Shown here piece after piece: positions 40,234-50,111 of a stretch of DNA of 64,000 nt. The position numbers and the translations under genes were made by a program. Location of the stretch: the NCBI GenBank assembly GCA_035345875.1, contig DAORDH010000003.1:1-64000 (forward strand), written 5' to 3'. Position 1 is the stretch's first letter. Each line of letters begins with the position of its first letter. The notes below the pieces were generated by a model. The model did no database searches and was not told the DNA's origin. It worked only from the letters and a program-made list of their open reading frames with translations. The stretch is from UBA2033 sp035345875. Lineage in GTDB: Bacteria; Spirochaetota; Leptospiria; Leptospirales; Leptospiraceae.

Positions 40234-41933
40234 ATCCATCTATACTACCCGGAATCATTCGCGGTCTAGGCAAAGCCCGTATCCAATTTGATAAAGCATA
40301 TGAAAATCGTAAAATCCTATCCTTACATAATAAGCAAATCTCTATTTTAGAAAAGATCGATTTTAAAAATAAAGATTTTTCAAAATCCTCAGTATTTAAG
40401 GCAAGTAAGCTAATAAGCGATTCTGTTTTTGATGAAGTTATATTTTGGACTTTATTAAAATTGATTCATTCAGAAGAAAATGGAGGAATTTGTATCCCCA
40501 AAAATGATCTTGTATCTTTTATAAAAAATCAAAATCCAAAGTTACAAGTTGAAATCGCATGGCAAAAATATTTAGATCAGTCAGGCGACAACTCACTCTT
40601 AGCCTTTGAAGGAGAAATGGTTTATCTAAAAAGTCTGTATCAAACAGAAAGCTTTGTATGTGATAAATTAAAACTCTTTTTCGAAACAAGTTTTCCTGAA
40701 AAATTCAAACTATTCAAAGACAAAAACCTCTCCGCCGAACAAATCCAAATTATAAATTCTATTTTAAAAAATGGAATTTCATTTGTATCAGGAGGACCTG
40801 GAACGGGGAAAACAACGATTATCCAATCCATTTTGAAAGCAGCAATCGAAAACAAAATAAATCCAGAAGAAATTGCCTTACTTGCTCCTACAGGCAAGGC
40901 AGCTAAACGTTTACAAGAGAGTTGCCAGACTCTGATCGAAGAAAATCCTTCTTTGGAACCGAGCACAATTCATCGCTTTCTTAAATACAGTCCTAAAAAT
41001 GGGAAATTTAGATTTAATTCAGAAAATCCAATTCCTCATAAATTAATCATTTTAGATGAATCCTCTATGATAGACATTTTTACTCTAAAAGCGTTATTAG
41101 AGGCTTATACAAATGAAGATAAGACCAAAAGAATTGTATTCGTAGGAGATCCTGACCAGTTGCTTTCAGTCAATACAGGTTCAATATTCTCTGATTTTAT
41201 TTCATTAAATCGAAATCTATACACACTAACGCAATCTTTTCGCCAATCTAAAGAAGGAGAGGATATTAAAACATTTGCAAACTATCTAAAAAATTTATAC
41301 AAAGCAAATCATACTCCTCTACCAGAAATTATCACAATAGAAAAAAATATCACAAATTCAAAAAACGGAGTCCGCGCTTTAGATCTAACTAAAAATGCAG
41401 AAATACTGAATCATGCTCTAGAGTGGTATAAAATTCATTCACAAACAAAAGAATCCATCCAGATTCTAACGCCCTACAACGAAACAGAGATTGGAATCAA
41501 ACAAGTAAATTCTTATCTAGAGGAGAACTTACCTACTCAATCTAAAATCCCTGTAATCGTGAGACAAAACTTATACAACCTAGGTATTTTTAATGGAGAA
41601 ACGGGACTTCTAGAACAAGCAAAAACTCATTCTCTTTTTTACCCAGCGAACAAGGAAAAAATTGAAATATCTGAATCAAATCTTCAATACTTCAATTCAG
41701 CCTATGCAATAACGGTCCATAAAAGTCAAGGCTCCGAATACGATCATGTCTGCCTACTCCTTCCAGCAGAACTAGAAGAACCAGATTCTCTTTTAAATAT
41801 TCGAATTATCTACACAGCTATTACTCGCGCGAAAAAATCTGTAACTATTATAGGTTCGCTTTCTTTATTTCAAAAATCACTTCTCAACAAGGGAGAAGAA
41901 AGACATTCTAGAATCTCAAATATTCTAAAATGA
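40230..41933 (+). CDS. recD: RecD-type exonuclease V helicase subunit
   Basis: This 567-residue SF1B helicase has an N-terminal helical region, Walker A VSGGPGTGKTTIIQSI, LLAPTGKAAKRLQES, the DEAD-like ILDESSMIDIFTL, FVGDPDQLL, FRQSKEG and AYAITVHKSQGSEYDHV. It is the 5'-3' motor of RecBCD. The ATG overlaps the recB stop. Length fits the family. It is followed by a dispersed hairpin repeat. Confidence 0.88.
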   Translation: MNPSILPGIIRGLGKARIQFDKAYENRKILSLHNKQISILEKIDFKNKDFSKSSVFKASKLISDSVFDEVIFWTLLKLIHSEENGGICIPKNDLVSFIKNQNPKLQVEIAWQKYLDQSGDNSLLAFEGEMVYLKSLYQTESFVCDKLKLFFETSFPEKFKLFKDKNLSAEQIQIINSILKNGISFVSGGPGTGKTTIIQSILKAAIENKINPEEIALLAPTGKAAKRLQESCQTLIEENPSLEPSTIHRFLKYSPKNGKFRFNSENPIPHKLIILDESSMIDIFTLKALLEAYTNEDKTKRIVFVGDPDQLLSVNTGSIFSDFISLNRNLYTLTQSFRQSKEGEDIKTFANYLKNLYKANHTPLPEIITIEKNITNSKNGVRALDLTKNAEILNHALEWYKIHSQTKESIQILTPYNETEIGIKQVNSYLEENLPTQSKIPVIVRQNLYNLGIFNGETGLLEQAKTHSLFYPANKEKIEISESNLQYFNSAYAITVHKSQGSEYDHVCLLLPAELEEPDSLLNIRIIYTAITRAKKSVTIIGSLSLFQKSLLNKGEERHSRISNILK

Positions 41934-41970
41934 TAATGTCACACAGATGACATTCAGCTAAGAAAGACAT

Positions 41971-42065
41971 TTAAAGATTACCACCGATAAAAGATACGAT
42001 GATTTAAATTATATCGTTTCTTTATCGTTTAGTTATCGGTGTCCTCGTTGGTAACCTTTTAAAAA
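41971..42065. repeat. Hairpin repeat, inverted full copy
   Basis: The block TTAAAGATTACCACCGATAA .. TTATCGGTGTCCTCGTTGGT is close to the reverse complement of the 23770-23857 copy, with the same ACGAT core. It fills the 154-base gap between recD and the convergent patatin gene. It could act as a two-way terminator. Confidence 0.7.
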
Positions 42066-42087
42066 TTTCTGTTAGACCGAATTCACT

Positions 42088-43818
42088 TTAACTACTCTTA
42101 AAAGCCAAATTCTTAATTTCTTTCAGGTTTTCCTCACAGACCTTCTCGCCTAACGCAATAAATTCCTTTGCCCGATAAAATTCATACCAAGAGGAATTTG
42201 GCAAAATGGGACTCATATAAACGTCCGAACTTTGAAAGGAATATTTGCAAAGTCTATACTGCAAAGAATAAAAACTATTAATAAATATATCCATGAGAGA
42301 TTGATCTTTTTTATTGGACTTGACTACGTCTTCTGGAGAAGGCATTGCATTTACAGCAATAATCCGCTGCACTCCTTCGATCGTTAGTGCACTTACTGGA
42401 AGCGGATTTACTACTCCTCCATCCACATAAACTCCTTTAGGAGTAACGAGAGGATTAAATAAACCAGGTATCGCCGTGCTTGCCATTACAGCATCCACAA
42501 CAGAACCTTCCTTAGAAATGACTTCTTGTCTTGTGTTGATATCACAGGTAATAGTTCTTAATTCCATTGGTAATTCCTGAAAGGTTCTATGCCCTAAAAA
42601 TCCTTCCAAGAATTTGCGAATATTATTTCCAGAGATTAATCCTTTTGTTGGCATGATAGAAAAATCCATTAGCTTTAACATATTAAAAAGGGAATCAAAC
42701 TCTTCCGTTGCCTTCTCTATCTCAGAAGCACTGACTCCACTAGCCCATAATGCGCCGACTAACGATCCAATACTAGTTCCAGAAACTAAATCAACTGTAA
42801 TGTTTTCTCTTTCTAAAACCTTCAAAACGCCAATCTGTGCAAGTCCGAAGGCAGCGCCTCCACCTAAAGCTAACCCCAATCGCATTCCGGAGATTTTTCT
42901 TGCGAGTTTTCGAGCAATGGAATTTAGCTCTGAACTTTTTATAGATTCTTTTAAAATAACATTTGAGATAAAATTTACATCATTCGTATTTTCCAATTCA
43001 TACTGTTTTAGAAAAACTGATTTATCTTTTAATTCAGGTTCTGTAATTAAAAAACAATGATCCGATTCTTGGAGTAAAACTTTGCACAATTCTGGCTTGT
43101 CTTCCGGTAAATCTAGAATGATAAAATGGTAAGAATATCTATACTTGTGATATTGATTTAATATGGCATCAATATCATCAAAGTCATAATTCTTCACTTT
43201 AGAAGAGGCATGAATTAAATGTTCCTTCTTTTTATTAAAACGTAAAACGATCGATTTTTTTCCTGTCTCATTAATAATATGTTCCGAAAGTTCTAAAGCG
43301 AAGTGTGCACCAAGTGATGGATTTTTATCGCAGTGAACAGCAATTACATTGGATTCAATGATCTTTCGATCTGATTCATCGGGTGATGCTTTTAGACGTC
43401 TAGCAAGAACTCTACTAATCACTACGCCTAAAGCAGGGACCCGATTCATTACATCATTAAAGTCCTCCTGAGAAAGTAAAAGTAACTTAACATCCCCTAA
43501 AGCCTTTGCAGAAAATGTGTGTGGTTTCCCACCCATCATAGAAACAACTCCAAGGAAATCTCCCTTTCGCATAACTTCTACAGAAACTTGTTTTTCCTCA
43601 TTGTCTACTCTAACATGATTTACAAGTTCTATACTGCCATTTACTAAAATATAGAAGTAATCAAAAGGAGATCCCTGTTTATAGAGATATTCATTTCTCT
43701 TTAAATCTTTCAAAATAGCTTTTTCTGCTATATAACTTTTGTCTTCATCGGAAAGAGAATACAAAACTGGAAGGGAAGAAAGTAAATAATATTTACCAAG
43801 AGTCTTTAAATCTGCCAT
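42088..43818 (-). CDS. Patatin (NTE-like) protein with cyclic-nucleotide-binding domain
   Basis: The N-terminal 120 residues of this 576-residue protein form a cNMP-binding domain (NEYLYKQGSPFDYFYILVNG, RKGDFLGVVSMMGGKPHTFS). A middle region of about 150 residues follows, and then a patatin domain with LALGGGAAFGLAQIGVL, the nucleophile in SGTSIGSLVGAL, and Asp in YVDGGVVNPLP. This matches NTE-type phospholipases. The binding domain may respond to cAMP or cGMP, and an adenylate cyclase gene is in this window at 50112. No membrane segment is visible. Confidence 0.85.
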   Translation of the reverse strand: MADLKTLGKYYLLSSLPVLYSLSDEDKSYIAEKAILKDLKRNEYLYKQGSPFDYFYILVNGSIELVNHVRVDNEEKQVSVEVMRKGDFLGVVSMMGGKPHTFSAKALGDVKLLLLSQEDFNDVMNRVPALGVVISRVLARRLKASPDESDRKIIESNVIAVHCDKNPSLGAHFALELSEHIINETGKKSIVLRFNKKKEHLIHASSKVKNYDFDDIDAILNQYHKYRYSYHFIILDLPEDKPELCKVLLQESDHCFLITEPELKDKSVFLKQYELENTNDVNFISNVILKESIKSSELNSIARKLARKISGMRLGLALGGGAAFGLAQIGVLKVLERENITVDLVSGTSIGSLVGALWASGVSASEIEKATEEFDSLFNMLKLMDFSIMPTKGLISGNNIRKFLEGFLGHRTFQELPMELRTITCDINTRQEVISKEGSVVDAVMASTAIPGLFNPLVTPKGVYVDGGVVNPLPVSALTIEGVQRIIAVNAMPSPEDVVKSNKKDQSLMDIFINSFYSLQYRLCKYSFQSSDVYMSPILPNSSWYEFYRAKEFIALGEKVCEENLKEIKNLAFKSS

Positions 43819-44261
43819 ACTTCCAAATTAGAAAAGAATCTAAATTGGGCAAACTACAATAATTGAAAAAATCAAAAAAACATTGAAAGAAAACAGAATC
43901 CAATCGATTGAATCAGGTAGAATCCACAGAAAAATCACACCTATTGAAGAAATAAAAACAGGAAATAATTCTGTATCAAAAAGGCTGTTTCGAAAGCACA
44001 CAAATTGAATCTAGAAGACAATCCAATACCGAAACCAATTTAGATTTCCACAGGAAGCTTTGATCCATTCACGCCAGATTAAACTCAGCCGCTAGTTGAA
44101 ATGCCATTTTCAAATTCCAAATCAATTTTTAAATGAAACCAAATATCGTTTAACATACGATGAGTTTTGTAAAAAATATTCTGTTTCCATTTATCAAATA
44201 GGAAACAATTTGATTTTAAAATACTATTTAAACTAAATGGAAAAAAGAATTGGATTTTTAA
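43819..44261. other. 443-base intergenic region without supported gene
   Basis: Between the divergent patatin and PilZ-like genes the sequence is AT-rich with no ORF, tRNA or strong hairpin that I can support. It must contain promoters for both. The short phrase GGGCAAACTACAA near 43847 resembles GGGTAAACTACAA near 53042, also upstream of a minus-strand operon, and may be a shared promoter element. Confidence 0.4.
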
Positions 44262-45452
44262 ATGGAAACAAAAGAGATTACAGATGCTGCCTCCATTTTC
44301 AAAATGGCAGAAGGACTATTCAAGCAATTCCCTGTATATACAATTGTGCAAGGAAAGCCTCAACAAGTAAAGGTTATGGGTATGAAGAATCAAGCGATTG
44401 TGATTCAAACCCCAGATGAAAATCCAAATCCCACACAACGTTTGCTGATTATGACAAACGCTGGAAACTTACTTCAATTCAGTTTTAAAGTAAATACAAA
44501 AGATCCACGCGGTCTAGAAGTATTAAATCCAAATACTCTAACCATTAAGCCAGCCAGTAGAGTATCCAATCGCTATCAAGCAAACAAAGCCCCTATTCTC
44601 ATTACAAATATTATTAGTCAAACTATGATTCCGCATGATCTTGCAGATGATACAATGAAAGTGGAAAGTTTGATGAAGCCATATATCCAGAAACTAAAAG
44701 GCAAATATTCTGAAGTAGAATTCTTTGTGCATGAAAGGCTGGATCCAAGAACAAGACTATTAACAGAAACCGGAAAACACATATTTGTTCCTGATACCAA
44801 AAATCCAGAAAGTGTATCTGATCAATTCATTCCGTATAGTGAACATGTCCACCTCATGCGTCAAGGGAAAGGTCTGAGCAAATTTATTTCTGAAATCTGT
44901 GTCCCTCTTAAATACAGGGGAATCTTTATCTATGGATATTTACAAGTTCTACACTTAGAAAAGGCTGATATGAACGACTATAACCTGATCGTTGCAGCTG
45001 CAGAAAGATTCTGTAAAGATATTGAAAATGCAGGAATCTTCAATGAATCCAAATTGAAGTCTTCTATTTTAGATATCAGTGGAAATGGATTCAGCTTCTC
45101 ACACCCTCAGTCTAAGCATTTTGGTAAAATATTCTCAATTGGTGGAACCATTCTATTCGATATGTATGAGGACGAAAAGAGCTTGGGAACTTTTAGAGCC
45201 GTTGTTCGCAATATCAAACCACTAGAAAAACTATTTAGAATCGGTTGTCAATTCTTCCACATTTCAGATGAACACAAAATCATTGATGATCTCATGCAGA
45301 AATTCTTCCCTCAAAGTTTGGAATCTCAATCACAAGAAGCGGATAACGCTCCTAAGACAGAAAAACCTGCAACAGATCCAAAGCTACCGGCGGTAAACCA
45401 ACCAGTAGCAACAGAAACTACAGAAGAAAGTGCTTCTACAGAGACTAACTAA
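44262..45452 (+). CDS. PilZ-like protein, DUF1577 family (probable)
   Basis: This 396-residue protein has a first half of unknown fold (IVQGKPQQVKVMGMKNQ, LIMTNAGNLLQFSFKVNTKD) and a second half with SILDISGNGFSFSHPQSKHF, which resembles the D-x-S-x-x-G of PilZ c-di-GMP domains. A Pro/Thr-rich tail of about 40 residues follows. The layout agrees with leptospiral DUF1577 proteins. The N-terminal RxxxR motif of canonical PilZ is not obvious, so nucleotide binding is uncertain. It ends 4 bases inside the convergent porin gene. Confidence 0.6.
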   Translation: METKEITDAASIFKMAEGLFKQFPVYTIVQGKPQQVKVMGMKNQAIVIQTPDENPNPTQRLLIMTNAGNLLQFSFKVNTKDPRGLEVLNPNTLTIKPASRVSNRYQANKAPILITNIISQTMIPHDLADDTMKVESLMKPYIQKLKGKYSEVEFFVHERLDPRTRLLTETGKHIFVPDTKNPESVSDQFIPYSEHVHLMRQGKGLSKFISEICVPLKYRGIFIYGYLQVLHLEKADMNDYNLIVAAAERFCKDIENAGIFNESKLKSSILDISGNGFSFSHPQSKHFGKIFSIGGTILFDMYEDEKSLGTFRAVVRNIKPLEKLFRIGCQFFHISDEHKIIDDLMQKFFPQSLESQSQEADNAPKTEKPATDPKLPAVNQPVATETTEESASTETN

Positions 45453-47488
45453 AAAGAAGCATTCAACTGAAAAAAGAACATATTAGCTTTCGAAGCAGCC
45501 CCGCTTTGTCCTAATAACACTGCATTGTTTTGAGAGATTGAACCAGTATGAGTATTATAAGAGTAGGCTGCATTTTTTTGATTTCGAATTGCTTTCCCAG
45601 CAGTCAACATCCCTCCTCCAATCCACAAGGATACATGATCATTTAAATTATACATCCAAGTAAAATCCAATTCGTCATATAGTCTACGACTAGATTTTGC
45701 AAATGCGAGTGTCGTTTGACCATTATTAAATTCAGTTGTTGCTCCTGTGTTTGCTGTTCCATTGATCGCATACCATGCATCCTGTGTCTTATCTTTATCA
45801 TTCCAAAAATAAGATGCCATAAAAGTTCCCCACTTATCCGTTTTATAAGAAAGATTTAATGTTTTGCTGATTAGATTTTTGGCATCAATGTTTTCAGACA
45901 AACCAGTCACGTTATTCCAATAAGGAATCACTCCAAATCTCGGATTTGGAAGTGTTTGAAAGGTAGCATTACTTCCATCTGTTCGATTGCTGTCGCCAGA
46001 GGCAAACAAGTATTGTCCTCCAATCCTAAATTTCTTTGCGAAAGTATAACCCGTTTGAAATACAAAAAATCTTCCCGCATACTTTTGGTTTTGAGCAAGC
46101 CAATTGTAACTAGGAGTCGTTGTTCCAAGTGTTGTTGCATAGATAGAATTGATAGCAGAGTTTAAAGATGGATTTTTATTTACTCTAGCTCCTGTCGTTC
46201 CAGATTGAATTGCTCCCTCAAAGGTCCAATCCCAACCACCCCAAGGGCTTTCATCCGCTAAATTTCCATTTGCCGTTCGATTCGAAATCCTGAATCCAGT
46301 CGTCCATAAATTATTTTTTTGTTTAGACCAAGAATTATTATATAAGTCTGAATCTGCAGTAGCTGGTATTGTAAGAGATGGATTTGTAAGAATTGCTCCG
46401 TTAAAAGAAGAAGTTTTTTGTGTTAAAATTCCAAGAGAATAAAGATCCACTAAAAATAAGTTTTTAAACTTTACCGTATCATACGTTCCAACCAAGTATT
46501 GATTTGGTTGAGCTGGAGTGATTACAGATGATTTGCCGCTAACAGGATCAGTATAGGAGACAGATGATCCAGATGTAAAAACTCCATTCGGTCCACTTTG
46601 ACTTGCTCCCAATTTATAGGCGAGAAAGTGAATATTAAACGAATCCTGATCAAACATAAGTCTTGCTCCGTCATAGGAAAGTCCATTGATTGTCCAATTA
46701 GCTCCACCCAATAATCTTTGATCTCCATAAACAAGTATTTGTCTTCCTACTTGGAGTTTAGCGTCTAACGGCAATTTCTTTGCCATAAACCAAGCCTCTC
46801 GAATTGTAGTCTGAATTGGAATCGTCTGCCCCTGTCCAGGTGTAATTGTATTTCCAACTCCTGCAAAGGTTGGTCCCCGATTGTCACCCGGAACAGCAGC
46901 GGTTGATCCTCCCAAGACCCTTGCATCTTGAACAGTAATTTTCATTGTAAAATAAGGGCTTGGATCCATTAGGAAAAACAATTGAGTTGTTTGCATTGCT
47001 CTTGAGATATAACCCTTGTTTTGTTTATCAAAACCAAGATTATATCTGTCCTCATATCTAGGTCGAACATAGGCTCCAACTCTTACCCAGTCATTGAGCC
47101 AAGGCTTTTGATCTTTGTTGAATTTTTTTGCTACATCTGGATCTAAAAACATAGAACGATTGTATTCACCCGTCAGTCCTTTTGTCTTGAGCGGAGAAAC
47201 ATAATTATCCTCTGAGTTTTGATTTAAACTTTCGGACTTTACTCCATATTGCTTTTTTAATTCTTCTAATTCTTGTTGCTGTTTTTTTAAATTGGCTTCA
47301 ATTTCTTGCAGTCTTTGTTTATCCTTTTCCAAATCTTTTGTTTCTGTTGTTTTGGAATCTTTTGTTTCTACTTCCTTAGTATCCTTGGTTTCTATTGTCT
47401 TTGCATCCTTTGAATCCGTGTTTGTTTGACTCCAAAGATTTGAAAATGAAAAACTGAAAAGTAAAATAAATAAATATATGATCTTCAT
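45449..47488 (-). CDS. Outer-membrane beta-barrel protein (alginate-export/porin type)
   Basis: The start is set at 47488, after AGGAGA (the longer form would add 22 residues without signal features). The 679-residue product has a signal peptide (KIIYLFILLFSFSFSNLWSQ). A run of near-repeated TKDxKxxETKD units forms a linker, then a coiled coil (LQEIEANLKKQQQELEELKK). A large C-terminal barrel follows, with WVRVGAYVRPRYEDRYNLGF and KLQVGRQILVYGDQRLLGG, typical of alginate-export-like porins. It ends in a C-terminal Phe (FFQLNASF), the sorting signal for outer-membrane assembly. The substrate is not known. Confidence 0.8.
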   Translation of the reverse strand: MKIIYLFILLFSFSFSNLWSQTNTDSKDAKTIETKDTKEVETKDSKTTETKDLEKDKQRLQEIEANLKKQQQELEELKKQYGVKSESLNQNSEDNYVSPLKTKGLTGEYNRSMFLDPDVAKKFNKDQKPWLNDWVRVGAYVRPRYEDRYNLGFDKQNKGYISRAMQTTQLFFLMDPSPYFTMKITVQDARVLGGSTAAVPGDNRGPTFAGVGNTITPGQGQTIPIQTTIREAWFMAKKLPLDAKLQVGRQILVYGDQRLLGGANWTINGLSYDGARLMFDQDSFNIHFLAYKLGASQSGPNGVFTSGSSVSYTDPVSGKSSVITPAQPNQYLVGTYDTVKFKNLFLVDLYSLGILTQKTSSFNGAILTNPSLTIPATADSDLYNNSWSKQKNNLWTTGFRISNRTANGNLADESPWGGWDWTFEGAIQSGTTGARVNKNPSLNSAINSIYATTLGTTTPSYNWLAQNQKYAGRFFVFQTGYTFAKKFRIGGQYLFASGDSNRTDGSNATFQTLPNPRFGVIPYWNNVTGLSENIDAKNLISKTLNLSYKTDKWGTFMASYFWNDKDKTQDAWYAINGTANTGATTEFNNGQTTLAFAKSSRRLYDELDFTWMYNLNDHVSLWIGGGMLTAGKAIRNQKNAAYSYNTHTGSISQNNAVLLGQSGAASKANMFFFQLNASF

Positions 47489-47559
47489 AATTTCTCCTAT
47501 AATGGCTTTTAAATTTCTATTGAGTGAATCTGATTGTAATGCGTTAGCGATCAAGCCGG

Positions 47560-47618
47560 TGTCAATAAATTGCTATTTCAAATATATTCATCTAACTGGT
47601 GTGATGAATTTATTGACA
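47560..47618. promoter_or_regulatory. Inverted repeat TGTCAATAAATT / AATTTATTGACA
   Basis: The perfect 12-base arms lie at 47560-47571 and 47607-47618, between the porin start and a small minus-strand ORF. The right arm contains TTATTGACA, a -35-like element on the plus strand. It may be an operator for the porin gene. Confidence 0.45.
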
Positions 47619-47639
47619 GTAGGCGCGAGCGCGGGTCTC

Positions 47640-47993
47640 CTAAGAGACAACGCCCATATCGATCGGTGGAGGTAGATTGATAAGATGGGATTGTATTTGA
47701 AATTGGTAAATAATATTTCTTTTATGACATTGAATATTGTCATTGAACGAAATCAATATCTTAATGGCTGCAAAGAATATACAATGCGTTAGTAGATTTT
47801 CCTCTTCTTCTAATTCTGCAAAATAATTTTCTCGAAATGCTTCAGCTGTATTGGAATAATATTTTTGATCAGTAAACGAGTTAGAGTGAGGTAAGTATTC
47901 TGATTCTGAGATTGGATTTTCTAGAAATAAAAAAAAGGCAAAGCCAAAAAACAATATTCGAAAAAGTAATCTTATTAGGAAACAGTCAGACAT
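47640..47993 (-). CDS. Small exported hypothetical protein
   Basis: The 117-residue frame has a signal-like N-terminus (IRLLFRILFFGFAFFLFL). Its central part (TDQKYYSNTAEAFRENYFA) and the segment LTHCIFFAAIKILISFND suggest a small periplasmic protein. Leptospires carry similar short exported proteins beside metal-efflux genes, but none is visible here. The opposite-strand ORF at 47912 overlaps it and is the weaker call. Confidence 0.35.
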   Translation of the reverse strand: MSDCFLIRLLFRILFFGFAFFLFLENPISESEYLPHSNSFTDQKYYSNTAEAFRENYFAELEEEENLLTHCIFFAAIKILISFNDNIQCHKRNIIYQFQIQSHLINLPPPIDMGVVS

Positions 47994-48172
47994 ATTTTAT
48001 CACTTCACTTTTAAAACTGGAAATGCCTTGTCTAGTTAATTTATATTTATCTTACTCTAAAAACCTTCCTGAAATCTTAGAAACAAAAACAAGTAAATAC
48101 AAGAAATAAAATCTAGTATTTGCAACAGTCTTTTCTCGTTGACGCAATTTTCCGATTAGAAGATAAGTGTTC

Positions 48173-48571
48173 ATGATGAAAATACTTCTGAGTCTATTTT
48201 TGTTTTTTATTACAAGCTATCTGTTTGCAATAGAAATCATTCCATATAAAAAGATAGATGAAACTTTGAAAACCACTTGGGACAATACATATCCAGTTGA
48301 GTTTAAAAAAGTAATCAAAAAAGATTTGCTTGGCAAAGGGATTATGGTTACAAAAAATAAGCAAAAACAATTGGAATACGTCTACTCATTTCTTGTTTTT
48401 ATACCCAGAGTAAGTATGGTCGAAGGAGTAAAAACAGAAATGGAAGATGGAAAAGAAATCATTGTAAAATTAGTTCACAATCCGAGCGATACAGAAAAAC
48501 CGTATCGAATCGAACTCGGAGAATTTTCAGAAAAATACTATCAAGGAAATGTAGTCAAATGGATCAAATGA
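48173..48571 (+). CDS. Exported hypothetical protein, 132 aa
   Basis: The start is placed at the ATG at 48173, in place of a GTG two codons upstream. The product has a signal peptide (MKILLSLFLFFITSYLFA) and a mature part of about 110 residues with no known domain (TWDNTYPVEFKKVIKKDLL, IVKLVHNPSDTEKPYRIELG). It overlaps the UDP-glucose pyrophosphorylase gene by 13 bases and so shares its operon. Function is unknown. Confidence 0.5.
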   Translation: MMKILLSLFLFFITSYLFAIEIIPYKKIDETLKTTWDNTYPVEFKKVIKKDLLGKGIMVTKNKQKQLEYVYSFLVFIPRVSMVEGVKTEMEDGKEIIVKLVHNPSDTEKPYRIELGEFSEKYYQGNVVKWIK

Positions 48572-49971
48572 AACATGAAATTTTAATCAAAGAAAAAATG
48601 AAAGCAGAAGGTTTGAGTGATTTACTCATTCAAGATTTTTTAACTAAGGTAGAAAAAGTTAGAACTGGAGAAACTGGAAAAGTCAAATGGGAAACGATAG
48701 GCGACCTTGATCCAGAAAAAGATGAAATTGATTTAGAAGTTCTTCGCAAAAAATACCCAATTAAAAAAGAAACTCTAGCTAAATTAGTCGTGATTAAGTT
48801 AAATGGTGGACTTGGAACTTCTATGGGGCTTGAGAAAGCAAAGTCTTTGATTCCAATCAAAGATGGAATGTCTTTTCTAAAAATTATAGCAAACCAAGTG
48901 CAGTATATACGCTCCAAGTTTGGAGTCGAAATTCCACTCATTCTAATGAATTCTTACAATACAGAATCTGATTCACTTGAAGAACTAAAAAAAGCTGGAT
49001 TCAAACAAGACATCACTACTTCCTTTTTGCAAAATAAAGTCCCCCGTCTCAACAAGTCTGACCTAACACCGATTACCCTCTCTGACAAAAAAGAGGAATG
49101 GTGCCCGCCTGGACATGGAGATATTTATCTTTCCTTAAAACAAACTGGGATTTTAGATCAACTGCTAAGCCATGGAATCGAGTATGCCTTTATTTCCAAT
49201 GGCGACAATTTAGGAGCAACAATTGAACCTTCCATCCTAGAATATCTAGTTGATCAAAATTTAGAATTCGCAATGGAGATGACTCCTAAGACGTTAGCTG
49301 ATACAAAAGGGGGAGCCATTTATCGAAAAATGATTAATGGAAAGTTTGTAGGATTAGAACTACTAGAAACTGCCCAAGTTCCAAAAGAGCATGAACATGA
49401 ATTCTCAGGCATGGGAAAATTTAGAACCTTTTCTACAAACAATCTTTGGGTGAATTTAAAAGCATTATCTGCGCTCATGAAAGAAAAAACTCCTTCTCTA
49501 TCACTCATAGTAAATCCAAAAGTTGTAGATGGAAAAGATGTATTGCAGTTGGAAACGGCAATGGGCTCTGCTATTGGAAGCTTTCAAAAAACAAAAGGAA
49601 TCATTATTCCAAGAGATCGATTTGCTCCTGTTAAAAAATGTGAGGATTATTTGATTCGTAGATCAGATGCCTATGTTTTAAATGAAGATTATTCTCTGAC
49701 GATGAATCCAGAAAGAAAGAAAGCGGGCTTAAGTGAAAACCTAGTGAGTCTAGATGATAATTTTTATAAGAAAATCAAATCTTTTGAAAAACTCTTTCCA
49801 GCCTACCCTTCTCTTGTTTATTCTAACTCTTTGAAAGTAGAAGGCGAGATCGAATTTGATGCGCCTATCGTCCTCAAAGGAGATGTTACTTTTAAAAACA
49901 AAAGTGGTAGCCTAAAGAAAATTTCCTCTCTCGGTAGAAAAGAATTTAAAGATGAGGTTGTGGAGCTATAG
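48559..49971 (+). CDS. UTP-glucose-1-phosphate uridylyltransferase (UDPGP type)
   Basis: The 470-residue protein is of the eukaryote-like UDPGP family rather than the short GalU type: VVIKLNGGLGTSMGLEKAKS carries the nucleotide-binding loop, CPPGHGDIYLSL follows, then FISNGDNLGATIEPSILEYL and GGAIYRKM. It makes UDP-glucose for surface glycans. A perfect 16-base hairpin terminator ends the operon. Confidence 0.9.
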   Translation: MDQMKHEILIKEKMKAEGLSDLLIQDFLTKVEKVRTGETGKVKWETIGDLDPEKDEIDLEVLRKKYPIKKETLAKLVVIKLNGGLGTSMGLEKAKSLIPIKDGMSFLKIIANQVQYIRSKFGVEIPLILMNSYNTESDSLEELKKAGFKQDITTSFLQNKVPRLNKSDLTPITLSDKKEEWCPPGHGDIYLSLKQTGILDQLLSHGIEYAFISNGDNLGATIEPSILEYLVDQNLEFAMEMTPKTLADTKGGAIYRKMINGKFVGLELLETAQVPKEHEHEFSGMGKFRTFSTNNLWVNLKALSALMKEKTPSLSLIVNPKVVDGKDVLQLETAMGSAIGSFQKTKGIIIPRDRFAPVKKCEDYLIRRSDAYVLNEDYSLTMNPERKKAGLSENLVSLDDNFYKKIKSFEKLFPAYPSLVYSNSLKVEGEIEFDAPIVLKGDVTFKNKSGSLKKISSLGRKEFKDEVVEL

Positions 49972-49980
49972 GATATTTTT

Positions 49981-50032
49981 TAAATTAAAATAAAACCTCA
50001 CAATATTTCTGCTGAAGTTTTATTTTAATTTA
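49981..50032. terminator. Strong hairpin, 16-base perfect stem
   Basis: TAAATTAAAATAAAAC (49981-49996) pairs with GTTTTATTTTAATTTA (50017-50032) around a 20-base loop. It lies between convergent genes and probably terminates both transcripts. Confidence 0.75.
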
Positions 50033-50111
50033 TTGGCTACTCCTCAAAAAACTTTTTCCTTTTTCTAAAATTCATTTTAATTCGATACCTGTCCCTTGAA
50101 AATGATGCTTT

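Noticed and set aside
47912..48109. Plus-strand ORF of 65 codons
   Set aside because: It overlaps the signal-peptide-encoding end of a better minus-strand candidate and has no ribosome site.
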